In this document: positions 14,334 to 15,148 of the stretch, piece by piece
How positions within the stretch are numbered: position 1 is the stretch's first letter
Layout of the letters: the number at the start of each line of letters is the position of its first letter
Assembly (NCBI GenBank): GCA_964618515.1
Contig: CAZUAS010000071.1
Location: forward strand, 1 to 15,148
Origin: JAFGNW01 sp964618515
Lineage (GTDB): Bacteria > Zixibacteria > MSB-5A5 > GN15 > FEB-12
Length of the DNA stretch: 15,148 nt
Direction of reading: 5' to 3'
The notes under the pieces: model-generated
What the model saw: the letters and a program-made list of their open reading frames with translations, nothing else
What the model was told of the DNA's origin: nothing
Databases searched by the model: none
Program-made: the position numbers and the translations under genes

Positions 14334-15148
14334 ATGAGGAAAAAGATAATACTGTTATTTCTGTTAATTTGCTCTATAACAACTTATAACAAAACCCGGG
14401 GCGATGAGCTTTTAGATGAACTTTCCGAAAAAGCCCAGGCCGTTGTAACTCTGCTTACGGAGGGTAGATATGCAGAAATGACACCCTATTTTGATGCCAC
14501 GGTAAAAGCCGCTTTAACACCAGAACAGCTTGAACAGCTCTGGGGGCAGTTAACCGCCCAGTTAGGGACATATTCGGGACTGGCCGGTACCAGAACCGAG
14601 CAAATTCCCGATTATAACATAGTTTATGTTTCCATGAAGTTCGACAAAATGAAGCTTGACACCAAGCTGGTATTCGATAAGAACAAACAAATAGCCGGAT
14701 TTTTCTTCACTCCGGCACCGCCCGATGAGCCGTTCAAAGCCGCAGATTACATCGTTCCCGGAGCCTTTTCGGAAAAGGAAGTCACCATCGGTGAGCCCCC
14801 CTGGCAATTACCGGGAACGCTTACCATGCCAAATGGCGAGGGGCCGTTCCCAGCGGTAATTCTTGTTCACGGTTCCGGCCCCAATGACCGTGATGAAACC
14901 ATCGGCCCCAACAAGCCTTTCAACGACCTGGCTTTGGGCTTGGCTTCAAATGGAATTGCGGTGCTTCGTTACGATAAACGCACCAAGGTTCATGCAACTA
15001 AATTTTCCCTGACCGAAGAGATTACCGTCAAAGAAGAAACCACCGACGATGCTGTTTTTGCTTTTGAATTCCTGAGCCAAGCGGAGAAAATCGACCCCCG
15101 GAAAATATTTATTCTAGGCCACAGCCTGGGCAGCATGGTCATGCCCCG
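14334..15148 (+). CDS. Secreted DUF3887-alpha/beta hydrolase, partial (runs off the window)
   Basis: The first 271 residues of a plus-strand gene. Residues 1-23 look like a signal peptide (RKKIILLFLLICSITT). About 25-125 resemble the DUF3887 domain (ALTPEQLEQLWGQLTAQLGTY, IVYVSMKFDKMKLDTKLVFD), an NTF2-like module often found before hydrolases. From about 145 a dienelactone-hydrolase/S9-like alpha/beta hydrolase begins: LPGTLTMPNGEGPFPAVILV, the oxyanion segment HGSGPNDRDETIGPNKPF (179-196), AVLRYDKR (209-216), and the nucleophile elbow GHSLGS with Ser264. The catalytic Asp and His would lie beyond the window. GAAAGGA supports the start. It is probably a periplasmic or secreted esterase or peptidase; the substrate is unknown. 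It is the only plus-strand gene here. Confidence 0.9.
   Translation, partial: MRKKIILLFLLICSITTYNKTRGDELLDELSEKAQAVVTLLTEGRYAEMTPYFDATVKAALTPEQLEQLWGQLTAQLGTYSGLAGTRTEQIPDYNIVYVSMKFDKMKLDTKLVFDKNKQIAGFFFTPAPPDEPFKAADYIVPGAFSEKEVTIGEPPWQLPGTLTMPNGEGPFPAVILVHGSGPNDRDETIGPNKPFNDLALGLASNGIAVLRYDKRTKVHATKFSLTEEITVKEETTDDAVFAFEFLSQAEKIDPRKIFILGHSLGSMVMP

Overview
This window looks like a metagenome-assembled piece of chromosome from an uncultured, Gram-negative-type bacterium, most likely in the Fibrobacterota-Chlorobiota-Bacteroidota (FCB) superphylum. The main evidence is a 1065-residue secreted protein with a type IX secretion (T9SS)-style C-terminal sorting domain (core NYPNPFNPTTTISYDLP) combined with dockerin- and cohesin-like modules. 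That mix is common in candidate phyla such as Zixibacteria, Marinimicrobia, KSB1 and Latescibacteria. The phylum is an inference and cannot be fixed from this sequence alone. All genes but one are on the minus strand.

The sequence is not one continuous genomic piece. Positions 1-47 are Illumina TruSeq read-2/P7 adapter including an 8-nt index. Positions 11119-11156 are the TruSeq read-1 adapter plus the first bases of an i5 index, followed by a 10-N gap (11157-11166). Genomic sequence therefore spans 48-11118 and 11167-15148, and the true distance between these two contigs is unknown.

Contig 1, right to left in transcription order, starts with a signal-peptide protein with a PrsW-like membrane domain (9616-11115). 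A structured 155-bp spacer with three hairpins follows, then a ROK-family sugar kinase and a 124-residue four-helix membrane protein in an apparent operon, then tRNA-Phe(GAA) with its own promoter. Next is a large secreted T9SS-type protein (4457-7654), driven by an exact-consensus sigma-70 promoter with a 9-bp inverted repeat just upstream and ended by a clean intrinsic terminator. A lipoprotein with a ZU5-like domain follows (3118-4257), then a fold-type I PLP aminotransferase (1611-2819) with its own terminator. Last come a diaminopimelate-epimerase homologue (677-1528) and an MFS transporter cut off by the adapter (48-659). The DapF homologue keeps nearly all family motifs but has serine at both catalytic cysteine positions.

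Contig 2 carries a probable hisS - methyltransferase - mtnN (SAH/MTA nucleosidase) operon on the minus strand. The nucleosidase could clear the by-product of the methyltransferase. Divergent from hisS, on the plus strand, is a secreted DUF3887-alpha/beta hydrolase that runs off the window.

I found no CRISPR array, insertion sequence, phage gene or defence system. The most interesting biological item is the double Cys-to-Ser DapF homologue beside an MFS transporter. The most consequential practical item is the adapter contamination, which creates a chimeric end on one gene and removes the upstream region of another.
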